Assembly (NCBI GenBank): GCA_964346275.1
Contig: CAYFUR010000113.1
Location: 1-12,865, forward strand
DNA from: CAYFUR01 sp964346275
Lineage (GTDB): Bacteria > Sumerlaeota > Sumerlaeia > SLMS01
DNA: 12,865 nucleotides
Direction of reading: 5' to 3'
Positions 1 through 8,170 of this stretch are shown piece after piece. The translations under genes and the position numbers were made by a program. Under the pieces are notes generated by a model. That model made no database searches. It had not been told where the DNA came from and worked only from the letters and a program-made list of their open reading frames with translations. Each line of letters begins with the position of its first letter. The stretch's first letter is position 1.

Positions 1-3000
1 GTCAGGTTATAGAGCGGAATTTGAAACTGCGTGCCTCGCTCGGAAGAAAGGCGGCGCACTTCGATCGCTGAGGCGGGAAAGGAAATGTATCGATTCAGTT
101 CGCTGAAAACCGGCATCTGGAAATTCGTCTCGGCGACGACCACCGGGGAATCTTCCCCTTCCTCCGGCTCTTCACCGGCAACGACTCGCGCGATGACCGA
201 TTGCATGCCCAGGGGAATAGGCTGGGGGAAGGAAGGGCGCAGTTCCTGGCCCGCTTCCAGGTAAAGGGGCGAGCTGCCGAGGAGTTTGCCCGTCTGCCCG
301 TCCACCAGTTCAAACCGCGCTCCGGAGAGCGGCTGGCTGGAATCGTTGGCGATCAGGAGCGGGAGCCGCACCGGGCGGCCGGCCTGGGCCATCTCCGTCC
401 TCACATCGCTCTGAATCCATTCAATACGGACGCGGGCGGGAGCGGCCCGCAGGTCAAAGCTTCTCGCAGCCTGCTCGCCCCGGTGCTCGTTGAACGCGGT
501 GATCAGAACCTTGTAGCCGCCCTCTTCGAGATAATGGGGAATATCCAGTGTGCCTTCGAATTTGCCATCCCTTACCCGGAAGCGGTCAAACGCTTCCTGC
601 TCGTATTCGTAGTTATAGACAGCAATGGTACCCATGCCCCACTGGAAATCACGTACGGCGCCTTTGTAATCAATTTTCCCGCCGGTCAGTGTGAGGAGCG
701 ATTCCGGTGAAATGCCAACGGTTTCCAGTTCTGGCTGTTCCACAAGCTGCAGCGCCGGATCCCCCATGAGGAGAAACTGCTCGGTCACCATGCGATTGTT
801 TCGATAGAGGAAATAATCGAGCTTGGATTGCACCACGAGCGAGCCCAGATCGCGAAGGCCGCGATGCATCAGGCCGCCATAGAACCCCGTGAGGATATAA
901 TTGTGCTCGTAGCTGCTGGTTGCGCCCACCGGGATATATGCGGCGACAGTCCCGCCGTTTTCCTTTTTCACGAACGCTTCGGAGAGGCTCGTTTTCACGG
1001 GATCCTGCGGGTAATCGATCCAGCCGGTATCGCAGGATCCCGCCAGTAGGATGGGATAGCGCCCTTCGTTCAAAATCGTGTCGATATCGCGGAGGTGAAA
1101 GATGCGCTCGCCAGACCAGAGGTTCGGCCCCCCATGGCCGAGATAGGTCGCCGTCAGCGCGCCGTCCTTCATTCCTTCGACGATGTGATCGGTCATGACG
1201 ACGCTGCGTTTCCGCCAGATTCCCCGGAAATAATTCTCGTAGGGATAAGACTGAAGGGGGAAGAGCCGCGGATAATGCCGCCCTTCGAAGGTTTTGTCGA
1301 TCACCTCGCGGGCCACCCGGATGAACTCCGGTTCGTCGTCCAGGATGAAAATGTGGCGGTTGCGCCAGTCCCCGGGGGGCGGAGACCCCTCGTACCTGAC
1401 AATCTTATCAATCACCGCGTTCAGTTCTTCCGGCGTCTCCACGCTGATCCGGGCGATTTCCACATCGGGAAGAGCGCCATCCCCGAGAATCTGCGCGTAT
1501 CCCTCGTCGCCGCGAATCCGGGCCTGCGGGTTCTGCCATCCATAGACCGGAAGCATATTCGGCGAGACATCCTTATTATGAATGCGATATTCCCACCAGA
1601 ACTCGGAGCCCTCGCCCACGAGAAGCACGTCTTCCAGGCGCCGGCCCGCCCGCTCGGCGAAAACGTGATAGACGGCATCGCGGATCGCCCCGGTATCCTG
1701 CTCGCCATAGGAAAATGCGTTATAGACATCCTGCACCGTGAAGACTTCGACGTCCCCACCCTGGCGCCGGTAATTGGCCAGCCGGCCGAGTTCTTCACTC
1801 AAGCTTTCGTGGGTAATCATCAGGTAATCGACCGGCCCCTCGGCGGAGAAGCTGCGCGGAGGATCGACCGTTTCAAAGGAAGAAGGCACAAGAGCAAGGT
1901 CGTCCACGGCGAAATAGACATCGACATTGGGAGGCAAATTCACCCGGCCCCAGAAAGAACTCAGTGGATTCCCTTCCTCATCCGTGAGGGTTGTGTTGCG
2001 CTGGATTCGAAGCCGGTGAAATACGGGAGACCAGGGATCGCTCACCTGGAGCGCCATGGCGTCGTTGGAATGATATTCTTGCTTGCGAAACGAGACGGTG
2101 GGCGAAGTGTGTTTTTCCGTGGCGACTGTAAGCATCTGGTTGGGAAGGAGGCCGGTGCTCCGCAGCGGGATATCGATTTCGCCGTATATAAACGTCAGCC
2201 CGCCGGTGTGATCCTCAACGGAGAGGCTTTCGATGGCGAGAATGTTCGTTCCGTCGCGCAATGTGCCGGAATCGGCTTGGAACTCCACCTCAACAGGCCG
2301 GCGTCCCTGGGCCACGCCGCCCTTGATTTGTTCGCCGTTGAGAAAAACGCGGTATTCCGAGGAGCCGCGATTGTCCGAGCTTGTCAGCCAAAGCCTCAGC
2401 CGGACAGGCAGCTCCGAATCGGTGCGGTAAGCCTCGAATTCGTAGCTTTCAAAACCGCCGAAGGGAATGTCCGCCGTGACCCAGCGCAGGGAGGGGGCGG
2501 ATGGTGAGAGTTTATGGTGAAAACGATTGGGCTCAAAGATTTCCACCGTGCGGTAGCCGCTGATTTCACCTGATGCCAGGTCCGATTCAAAGGGACGCAC
2601 ATCAGCGCGAAGGGGTTCGGCTTCCTCCGCTCCCAAAAACAACCACAACGGCCGGTAGGGCTTTTTGCCCGTTTCGTCCGGGGGAACATAGAAAAGCAGG
2701 CGGGAATCACCCCGGAGGCGGTTTTGATCGGCACCCTTCACATACAGGGGAATCTCCCGATTACCGACGAATGCGCGGAGACGATCCGCGGCGAGTTTCT
2801 CCGGATCCACCCCGAACCCGCGCAGATACGAGGGCGTGATGCCGTAGAGTCCGCCTTTGGGGATCTTGGAAAAAAGGATCGGGCCACGGGAGGACGCTTC
2901 TTGAAGCATCCCATTCCATTCCCGGCGCTCTTCCAGGCCTTCCATGGCGGGGGGCGCGGCGGCCAGCTGTCCGAGTTGCTCATGGTTCGCCACGACACCG

Positions 3001-3587
3001 TCGAGGATCTCGATGAGGTAAGGATCATATTCGTCAAGGGGAGCGGGAAGCGCATTTTCAGGGCGGGGATCGAATTCCGCCCGAATCCGAACCCGCTGAG
3101 CCACCAGTTGATCGGTCTGCCCTCCATCACCCCGGATGTTGAGGTTCATGTTGAGTTCCACCTTGTTGAGATCCACCAGGCGGAACTGATCCGTTGCCGA
3201 GGATTGGAGATTGAGGTTTCTGTCGGACAGGTTATAGCCTGCGGGAAGATCCTCCAGCGCCACCGGCTCCTCGAGTTTATCGCCCTCGATCTTGCTCCAC
3301 TCCGATTCGACATGGCTGACCTTGACCCGGGATCCTGGAGGAGCCGCCAGCCAGAAGGGATGCCGGTATCGCGTGGGCATCAGGCGGGGACGAATATCGC
3401 CCAGTTCCAATTCGAATTCGGAAAACCCGGGTCCGGAATCGATCATCCGATAGCTGACCTTGCGGCGGACCTCGTCTGGTTCGTACTCGCTCTTCTGAGC
3501 GGGAACGGAACCAGCCGACATCACGATGAGGATCCATGCGGAAAGGGAGATCAGGAGAGGAAGGGGGGAATGAATCTGACTCGGCAA
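1..3587 (-). CDS. Secreted C25-family (gingipain-like) cysteine peptidase, C-terminus cut by window edge
   Basis: A single minus-strand frame stays open from a TTG at 3587 to the left edge, giving 1195 residues in the window. The TTG is chosen because GAGGTG lies 8 bases upstream (3601-3596) and the frame then begins with a signal peptide: short N-region, hydrophobic stretch at about 8-25, and a VPA|Q cleavage site near residue 30. Residues 31-585 are beta-rich and not assigned. The C25 catalytic domain spans about 585-950. It has the family's YRRQGG and QDVYNAFS-like segment, an LLVGEG strand, a PDVEIARI strand, YLGHGG with catalytic His818, AGSCDTGW with catalytic Cys852, and the closing LMGDPAL motif (940-946). 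The His-Cys spacing of 34 resembles gingipain R. Beta-sandwich, CARDB-like sequence follows from about 1040. It probably acts outside the cell or at the outer membrane. A sorting domain, if any, lies beyond the edge. Family certain, substrate unknown. Confidence 0.93.
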   Translation of the reverse strand, partial: MPSQIHSPLPLLISLSAWILIVMSAGSVPAQKSEYEPDEVRRKVSYRMIDSGPGFSEFELELGDIRPRLMPTRYRHPFWLAAPPGSRVKVSHVESEWSKIEGDKLEEPVALEDLPAGYNLSDRNLNLQSSATDQFRLVDLNKVELNMNLNIRGDGGQTDQLVAQRVRIRAEFDPRPENALPAPLDEYDPYLIEILDGVVANHEQLGQLAAAPPAMEGLEERREWNGMLQEASSRGPILFSKIPKGGLYGITPSYLRGFGVDPEKLAADRLRAFVGNREIPLYVKGADQNRLRGDSRLLFYVPPDETGKKPYRPLWLFLGAEEAEPLRADVRPFESDLASGEISGYRTVEIFEPNRFHHKLSPSAPSLRWVTADIPFGGFESYEFEAYRTDSELPVRLRLWLTSSDNRGSSEYRVFLNGEQIKGGVAQGRRPVEVEFQADSGTLRDGTNILAIESLSVEDHTGGLTFIYGEIDIPLRSTGLLPNQMLTVATEKHTSPTVSFRKQEYHSNDAMALQVSDPWSPVFHRLRIQRNTTLTDEEGNPLSSFWGRVNLPPNVDVYFAVDDLALVPSSFETVDPPRSFSAEGPVDYLMITHESLSEELGRLANYRRQGGDVEVFTVQDVYNAFSYGEQDTGAIRDAVYHVFAERAGRRLEDVLLVGEGSEFWWEYRIHNKDVSPNMLPVYGWQNPQARIRGDEGYAQILGDGALPDVEIARISVETPEELNAVIDKIVRYEGSPPPGDWRNRHIFILDDEPEFIRVAREVIDKTFEGRHYPRLFPLQSYPYENYFRGIWRKRSVVMTDHIVEGMKDGALTATYLGHGGPNLWSGERIFHLRDIDTILNEGRYPILLAGSCDTGWIDYPQDPVKTSLSEAFVKKENGGTVAAYIPVGATSSYEHNYILTGFYGGLMHRGLRDLGSLVVQSKLDYFLYRNNRMVTEQFLLMGDPALQLVEQPELETVGISPESLLTLTGGKIDYKGAVRDFQWGMGTIAVYNYEYEQEAFDRFRVRDGKFEGTLDIPHYLEEGGYKVLITAFNEHRGEQAARSFDLRAAPARVRIEWIQSDVRTEMAQAGRPVRLPLLIANDSSQPLSGARFELVDGQTGKLLGSSPLYLEAGQELRPSFPQPIPLGMQSVIARVVAGEEPEEGEDSPVVVAETNFQMPVFSELNRYISFPASAIEVRRLSSERGTQFQIPLYNL

Positions 3588-3595
3588 AACGGCTA

Positions 3596-3601
3596 CACCT
3601 C
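3596..3601 (-). promoter_or_regulatory. Ribosome binding site deciding the TTG start of the C25 peptidase
   Basis: On the minus strand GAGGTG is followed by 8 bases and then TTG (3587-3585). No ATG or GTG in the same frame gives both a ribosome binding site and a complete signal peptide. The in-frame GTG and ATG about 20 codons downstream would cut the hydrophobic segment. Confidence 0.6.
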
Positions 3602-3644
3602 GGGGGGAATCGGCTGGAAAAAGCGCAGAGAAGCTTGATCGGAT

Positions 3645-3661
3645 TTGACAACACAGGTCAA
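3645..3661. promoter_or_regulatory. Short inverted repeat in the divergent peptidase/aroQ intergenic region
   Basis: TTGAC (3645-3649) and GTCAA (3657-3661) form perfect 5-base arms around 7 bases. The repeat lies between the two divergent start codons (3587 and 3745). The 157-base gap must hold promoters for both genes, so an operator or overlapping -35 elements are possible. I found no convincing -10 partner on either strand. The rest of 3588-3744 shows nothing else I can assign. Confidence 0.25.
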
Positions 3662-3744
3662 GTCGAGCCAGACCAGCCGCACCTGGAAAGATTGCCTTGG
3701 CTCATTTCCAGCGATGAGGCCTCCCCGCCTCCGGAGAAATCGAC

Positions 3745-4221
3745 TTGGCCAAAATTCAGAAGGTTAGTGCGAAAGAAGCTGGCGAGCGCCGCGTCGCCGT
3801 CGCTCACGGGCCGAATCTGAACTTGCTGGGAACTCGCGAGCCGGACATCTACGGCAGCGAGACGCTGGAGCGGATTGACGAGCGGCTGAAGGAACTCGGC
3901 CGCGAACTCGGCCTGGAAGTCACAACGTTCCAGAGCAATCACGAGGGGGAGTTGATCGATTTTCTCCACGGGATCCGCGAGTCCCACTCTGCTGTCATTA
4001 TCAACCCTGGCGGCTTGACACACACCAGCGTGGCGCTCCGCGACGCCCTGGCCGGGATTGACCTGCCCGTTTACGAGGTCCACCTCAGTAATGTCCATGC
4101 GCGCGAGTCCTTCCGCCATCACAGCTACATCAGCCCCATTGCCTCGGGCGTCTTATGCGGGCTGGGTTCCTTTGGATATGAGTGCGCCCTGCACGCCGCG
4201 GCGCGCCGCCTGACGGAGTGA
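3745..4221 (+). CDS. aroQ: 3-dehydroquinate dehydratase, type II
   Basis: It catalyses the third step of the shikimate pathway, dehydrating 3-dehydroquinate to 3-dehydroshikimate; type II enzymes are cytosolic dodecamers. The 158 residues carry all family motifs: GPNLNLLGTREP-IYG (23-37) with Asn26, the lid Arg31 and catalytic Tyr36; QSNHEGELID (63-72); INPGG-THTS (86-95) with Asn87 and His93; EVHLSN (111-116) with the catalytic base partner His113; and REsFRHHS with Arg124. The start is TTG at 3745, with GGAG (3733-3736) 8 bases upstream. There is no other start before the first conserved strand, so this protein has about 14 more N-terminal residues than the usual 145-150 aa enzyme. It is divergent from the peptidase and 93 bases upstream of uvrA on the same strand, possibly co-transcribed with it. 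Confidence 0.96.
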   Translation: MAKIQKVSAKEAGERRVAVAHGPNLNLLGTREPDIYGSETLERIDERLKELGRELGLEVTTFQSNHEGELIDFLHGIRESHSAVIINPGGLTHTSVALRDALAGIDLPVYEVHLSNVHARESFRHHSYISPIASGVLCGLGSFGYECALHAAARRLTE

Positions 4222-4259
4222 AGCCCCGGACTGGTCCGAAATCCGCTCCCCTTTCCCGC

Positions 4260-4274
4260 CGGGCCAGCGGCCCG
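4260..4274 (+). other. GC-rich hairpin between aroQ and uvrA
   Basis: CGGGCC (4260-4265) and GGCCCG (4269-4274) pair perfectly around the 3-base loop AGC. No T-run follows, so it is not a canonical intrinsic terminator. It lies about 40 bases before the uvrA start and might mark a processing or attenuation point, or be chance in GC-rich DNA. Confidence 0.3.
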
Positions 4275-4314
4275 CCGCCAATCATCCTGAAGTCCCAGAG
4301 AGACAGGAGATCGC

Positions 4315-7269
4315 ATGCCGAGCCGTTTGCTGCGCATCTTCGGAGCCCGCGAACACAATCTCAAAGAAATCGACCTGGAAATTCCCCGCCAGACCCTGAC
4401 CGTGATCACGGGGCTGAGCGGATCCGGGAAGTCCTCCCTCGCCTTCGACACGATTTACGCCGAGGGACAGCGCCGCTATGTGGAAAGCCTCTCGGCTTAC
4501 GCGCGCCAGTTCCTGGACCAATTGCCCAAGCCCCATGTGGAACGGATCGAAGGGCTCTCCCCCGCCATCTCCATCGAACAGAAAACGGTCAGCCGCAACC
4601 CGCGTTCGACCGTGGGAACGGTCACGGAAATCCACGATTACATGCGCCTGCTGTATACCACCGTGGGCGAGGCGCGGTGTCCCGTATGCGGCCATGAACT
4701 CGTGCAGCAAACGCCGGAGAGAATCGCCAAACGGGCAATGGAGCTCCCCGCCGGAACGCGCATGGTGGTCATGGCGCCGGTGATTCGCGGCCGCAAGGGG
4801 GAATACCAGGCGCTGTTCCAGCGCTTTCTGCGCGAGGGCTTTGTCCGCGCCAAGGTGGATGGATCGATGACGGAACTCGATCCCACCATGCGACTGAAAA
4901 AACAATTCCGCCACGATGTCTCCCTGGTGATCGACCGGCTCTATATCAATCCCGGCGCGGAGCACCGCCTGCTCGAGGCCATCCGCATCGCCATGGACAA
5001 GGCCGAGGGGCTGGTGATCCTGGAAACGCTGCCCGACCGCCAGGGGATCTATCCGGAAGGGATCGACTGGCAGGGCGAACGCACCTTCAGCCGCGAGTTG
5101 GGCTGCCCGGAACACGGCCCCCAGGTCATCGACCTGGCGCCACGCAATTTCAGTTTCAACTCGCGCTATGGCGCTTGCCCGACATGTCTCGGCATCGGCA
5201 CCACGCTGGAAATCGACGAGGACCGATTGGTGTCCGACAAGACGCTTTCGCTCCGCCAGGGCGCCGTCTCCGCTTGGAAACCTTTCTTCTCACGAAAGAG
5301 CGGCCGCAGCCGCGAAATTCTGTTGGAGACGAGCGACCACGCGCGGCTGCTCTTTGCGGTGATCGACGAGTTGGATATAGACACCTACGCGCCGTGGAAA
5401 GAACTGCCGGAGGATCACAAGGAAATTCTCCTCCACGGCTTTCCCGAAAACCAGAGGCATCCAGAGAAAACGCGCAAAAAGCGGCGGCAAAAAGCCGACC
5501 TCTCGCGGTGGCACGGGCTGCTGGGACGTCTCGAGGACAAGCTGGAACGGGCGGAGGACGACGAGGAATACGACGCGCTGAAGGAATTCCTCCGCGAAGC
5601 GCCCTGCCCCGATTGCGGAGGCGCCCGGCTGCGGCCGGAAAGCCTCGCCGTCACCGTGGGCGGCCTGAATATCGCCGAGGCGTGCCGTCTTGATATCCTC
5701 TCCTGTCTGAAGTTTTTCCGCTCGCTGAAGTTCAACGGCAAGGAAGCGGAAATCGCCCGCCAGCCCCTGCGTGAAATTGTCGACCGCCTCGGATTTCTCG
5801 GCAACGTGGGCCTGCATTACCTCACGCTCGACCGGCCGGCGGGAACGCTGTCCGGAGGCGAGGCCCAGCGCATCCGGCTGGCGACCCAGATCGGCTCGCG
5901 GCTGACCGGCGTTTTGTATATATTGGATGAGCCCTCCATCGGCCTGCACCAGCGCGACAACGAAAAGCTGCTGAACACGCTGCGCAATATCCGAGATCAC
6001 GGCAACACGGTGCTCGTGGTCGAGCACGACGAGCAAACGATCCGCCTGGCGGACCATGTGGTCGATCTCGGCCCCGGGGCCGGCAACCACGGCGGCTATA
6101 TCGTTGCCTCGGGCAAGCCCGCCGCCATCACAAAGAAGAAGGAATCCCTGACCGGCCAGTACCTGAAGGGCGACCTGTCGATCGCGCTGCCGGAGAAACG
6201 CCGCAAGCCGGGTGAGAAGTGGCTGCGCCTCCACGGCTGCCGCTTGCACAATCTGCGTGATGCCAGCCTCGAAATCCCCTGCGGCATGATGATCGGCATC
6301 ACCGGGGTCAGCGGCAGCGGCAAATCCTCGCTGATCATGGAAACGATGCTGCCGGCGCTGATGAATCATTGCTACAAGTCGTCGCACAACGTCGTTGGCC
6401 CCTACGACGAAGTGACAGGGCTCGAGCACTTCGACCGTTGCATCAATGTGGACCAGTCCCCCATTGGCCGCACCCCGCGGAGCAATCCCGCCACCTATAC
6501 CAAGCTGTTCGACCCGATCCGCGAGCTGTTTGCCCTGACGGAAGATGCGCGCATGCGCGGCTATACAAAGAGCCGTTTTTCCTTCAATGTGAAGGGCGGC
6601 CGCTGCGAGGAATGCGGCGGCCAGGGCCATGTGAAGGTGGAAATGGCTTTTTTACCGAATGTCTATGTAGAATGCGAAACATGCCACGGGCGCCGCTATA
6701 ATGAAGAAACCATGGAGGTGAAGTATAAGGGCAAATCGATCGCCGATGTCCTCGACATGACGGTGGCGGAGGCGGCGGAGCTTTTCGAATCCGTCCCCCA
6801 GGTGCGTGCCCCCCTGGAAACGCTGAACGACGTGGGGCTCGGCTATATCCATCTCGGCCAGCCGGCCACGACGCTTTCCGGTGGCGAGGCCCAACGCATC
6901 AAGCTCGCCCGGGAGCTGTCCAAGCGCAACACCGGACGGACCATGTATATACTCGACGAGCCCACGACGGGCCTGCACTTCGCGGATGTGCACAAGCTGC
7001 TGGAGGTCCTGAACCGGCTCGTGGATACCGGCTCAACGGTGGTTGTGATTGAGCACAATCTGGACGTGGTCAAGAGCTGCGACTGGCTGATCGACCTTGG
7101 CCCGGAGGGAGGCGAGGAGGGCGGTGAAATCATCGCCGCAGGGGCGCCGGAAAAAATCGTCCAAAGCAAGCGCAGCGAAACCGGGCGGTTCCTCGCCGAC
7201 ATGGTCAACCCCGCGCCGAAGAAAAAGAAAACACCGGCGAAGAAGACGGCCAAAGCGCGGCGGTCATAG
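4315..7269 (+). CDS. uvrA: UvrABC excinuclease subunit A
   Basis: This is the damage-recognition ATPase of nucleotide excision repair. It dimerises, loads UvrB on lesions and is cytosolic. All landmarks of the tandem ABC protein are present. The first half has Walker A GLSGSGKS (33-40, Lys39), the SLAFDTIYAEGQRRY segment, zinc-binding cysteine pairs at 288/291 and 431/434, signature LSGGEAQ (512-518) and Walker B with Asp538-Glu539. The second half has Walker A with Lys670, the RTPRSNPATYT region, the DNA-contacting zinc finger C764-X2-C767-X19-C787-X2-C790, signature 854-860 and Walker B Asp881-Glu882. At 984 residues it is some 40 longer than E. coli UvrA (940). The extra length includes a very basic stretch at about residues 383-395 and a lysine-rich tail after about 966. 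AGGAG at 4305-4309 sits 5 bases before the ATG. Confidence 0.99.
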   Translation: MPSRLLRIFGAREHNLKEIDLEIPRQTLTVITGLSGSGKSSLAFDTIYAEGQRRYVESLSAYARQFLDQLPKPHVERIEGLSPAISIEQKTVSRNPRSTVGTVTEIHDYMRLLYTTVGEARCPVCGHELVQQTPERIAKRAMELPAGTRMVVMAPVIRGRKGEYQALFQRFLREGFVRAKVDGSMTELDPTMRLKKQFRHDVSLVIDRLYINPGAEHRLLEAIRIAMDKAEGLVILETLPDRQGIYPEGIDWQGERTFSRELGCPEHGPQVIDLAPRNFSFNSRYGACPTCLGIGTTLEIDEDRLVSDKTLSLRQGAVSAWKPFFSRKSGRSREILLETSDHARLLFAVIDELDIDTYAPWKELPEDHKEILLHGFPENQRHPEKTRKKRRQKADLSRWHGLLGRLEDKLERAEDDEEYDALKEFLREAPCPDCGGARLRPESLAVTVGGLNIAEACRLDILSCLKFFRSLKFNGKEAEIARQPLREIVDRLGFLGNVGLHYLTLDRPAGTLSGGEAQRIRLATQIGSRLTGVLYILDEPSIGLHQRDNEKLLNTLRNIRDHGNTVLVVEHDEQTIRLADHVVDLGPGAGNHGGYIVASGKPAAITKKKESLTGQYLKGDLSIALPEKRRKPGEKWLRLHGCRLHNLRDASLEIPCGMMIGITGVSGSGKSSLIMETMLPALMNHCYKSSHNVVGPYDEVTGLEHFDRCINVDQSPIGRTPRSNPATYTKLFDPIRELFALTEDARMRGYTKSRFSFNVKGGRCEECGGQGHVKVEMAFLPNVYVECETCHGRRYNEETMEVKYKGKSIADVLDMTVAEAAELFESVPQVRAPLETLNDVGLGYIHLGQPATTLSGGEAQRIKLARELSKRNTGRTMYILDEPTTGLHFADVHKLLEVLNRLVDTGSTVVVIEHNLDVVKSCDWLIDLGPEGGEEGGEIIAAGAPEKIVQSKRSETGRFLADMVNPAPKKKKTPAKKTAKARRS

Positions 7270-7292
7270 GGGCATCTGTGTAGAGATGCTCC
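7269..7292 (+). other. Hairpin overlapping the uvrA stop codon
   Basis: GGGGCATCT (7269-7277) pairs with AGATGCTCC (7284-7292) over 9 positions, with one G-T wobble and a 6-base loop. It begins at the last base of the uvrA stop codon. No T-run follows, so it may be a weak or factor-dependent 3' end between the convergent uvrA and GPP34 genes, or an mRNA-protecting stem. The rest of the 102-base gap shows no better terminator on either strand. Confidence 0.4.
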
Positions 7293-7371
7293 CATACAAT
7301 TCCGCGCATATGCTTTCGATAACGAAGACGATGATGATTTGACGATTCGTGCCATCCGTGGCCACTTTGCG

Positions 7372-8055
7372 TCAGAACCGCGAGAGCCCCATGAATGGTA
7401 TAGACGAAGCGACGTAGAGCGCCCGCTCGGCCTGCTGGATCAGTTCCACCGTGGCCTCGGCGATGACGTCGCCCCGGGAAATCTGGATCAGGCGGTCTTC
7501 GCGCTCCTCCAGTTCTTCTACACTCAGCGGCCCGCGCAGCAAATGCGCACCCCAGGCAATGGTGATCAGCACTGCCAGTCGCCGCGGGACGGGCTCGGAA
7601 CCCATCACAGCCTCGCGGATCTGATCGATCACATCCTGCTCGGGCGTGCGGTCGGGCATGGGATAGACATCGGTGGGAAAGATAAAGAGGAAATGCCCCT
7701 TTTTCTTTTCCAGGATGCCCTTTTCGACCAGCTCCTCCATCTGGCGGTGGTCGAGATCGGGAAGTGTGGAAACCGCCGTCACCCATCCGGAGACTGTGTG
7801 GGGGTGGTCGCCCTTCTTGAACCACGCAAGAATCTCGTCGAGCAACGCCGAGCCTGTCTCCTGGTGCGATTCATTGAGGGACAAGCCGCCATCGGCATTC
7901 ACTCCGATGAAGTCGCTCAGTGCCAACTCGGCCAGCATGCCGCCCGCCAGTGCATAATCCAGGTAGGGCGAGACGCTCCAGCGCACCTTGCCCTCGTCGT
8001 CGTCCAGGGCCAGCAGCATCACCAGTTCGTTGATCGACAGTTTCTGGGTCGGCAT
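7372..8055 (-). CDS. GPP34 (GOLPH3/Vps74) family protein
   Basis: The 227-residue protein aligns by eye along its length with the GPP34 fold of Golgi phosphoprotein 3. It has LVMLLALDDDEGKV (11-24), an LAGGMLAELAL helix (36-46) matching GOLPH3 LRGCMLIELAL, LVEKGILEKKK (109-119), HFLFIFPTDVYP (121-132) and PRRLAVLI (157-164). In eukaryotes this family binds PI4P and sorts Golgi glycosyltransferases; the bacterial role is not known. Human PI4P-pocket Arg90 aligns with Ala37 and Trp81 with Val28, whereas the later Arg pair is kept (158-159), so phosphoinositide binding should not be assumed. There is no signal peptide or clear membrane span, so it is probably cytosolic or peripheral. The start is ATG at 8055 with AAGGAG (8069-8064) 8 bases upstream. 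It is convergent with uvrA and divergent from riboflavin synthase, so it is probably monocistronic. Confidence 0.9.
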   Translation of the reverse strand: MPTQKLSINELVMLLALDDDEGKVRWSVSPYLDYALAGGMLAELALSDFIGVNADGGLSLNESHQETGSALLDEILAWFKKGDHPHTVSGWVTAVSTLPDLDHRQMEELVEKGILEKKKGHFLFIFPTDVYPMPDRTPEQDVIDQIREAVMGSEPVPRRLAVLITIAWGAHLLRGPLSVEELEEREDRLIQISRGDVIAEATVELIQQAERALYVASSIPFMGLSRF

Positions 8056-8100
8056 TTTGCAATCTCCTTAACTCAAAGGATAGGACCCTGCGCCGACACT

Positions 8101-8113
8101 GAAAAGCGTTTTC
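8101..8113. promoter_or_regulatory. Palindrome in the GPP34/ribE divergent intergenic region
   Basis: GAAAA (8101-8105) and TTTTC (8109-8113) flank the 3 bases GCG, in the 115-base gap between the divergent starts (8055 and 8171). The position suits a shared operator or promoter element. No repressor is encoded next to it. The gap is too short for an FMN riboswitch, and I see none of its conserved segments. Confidence 0.25.
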
Positions 8114-8170
8114 CGTTGTGGTATGACGATTTCCTTCGTTAGTCAGGGGGTGGCAGGAAAGGAAAGCGTC

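Noticed and set aside
1095..2507. 470-codon plus-strand open frame, with 201-710 and 2724-3638, opposite the peptidase
   Set aside because: These are antisense shadows. The minus strand reads a recognisable C25 peptidase throughout, and the plus-strand translations show no family motifs and no ribosome binding sites.
4260..4274. Terminator between aroQ and uvrA
   Set aside because: The hairpin has no T-run after it, so it is listed only as a structure.
5290..6630. 446-codon minus-strand open frame inside uvrA
   Set aside because: An antisense shadow of a highly conserved gene, caused by GC-rich codon bias; no recognisable motif.
8123..8170. In-frame upstream ATG extending riboflavin synthase by 16 residues
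   Set aside because: MFTG at 8171 is the conserved N-terminus and has its own ribosome binding site.
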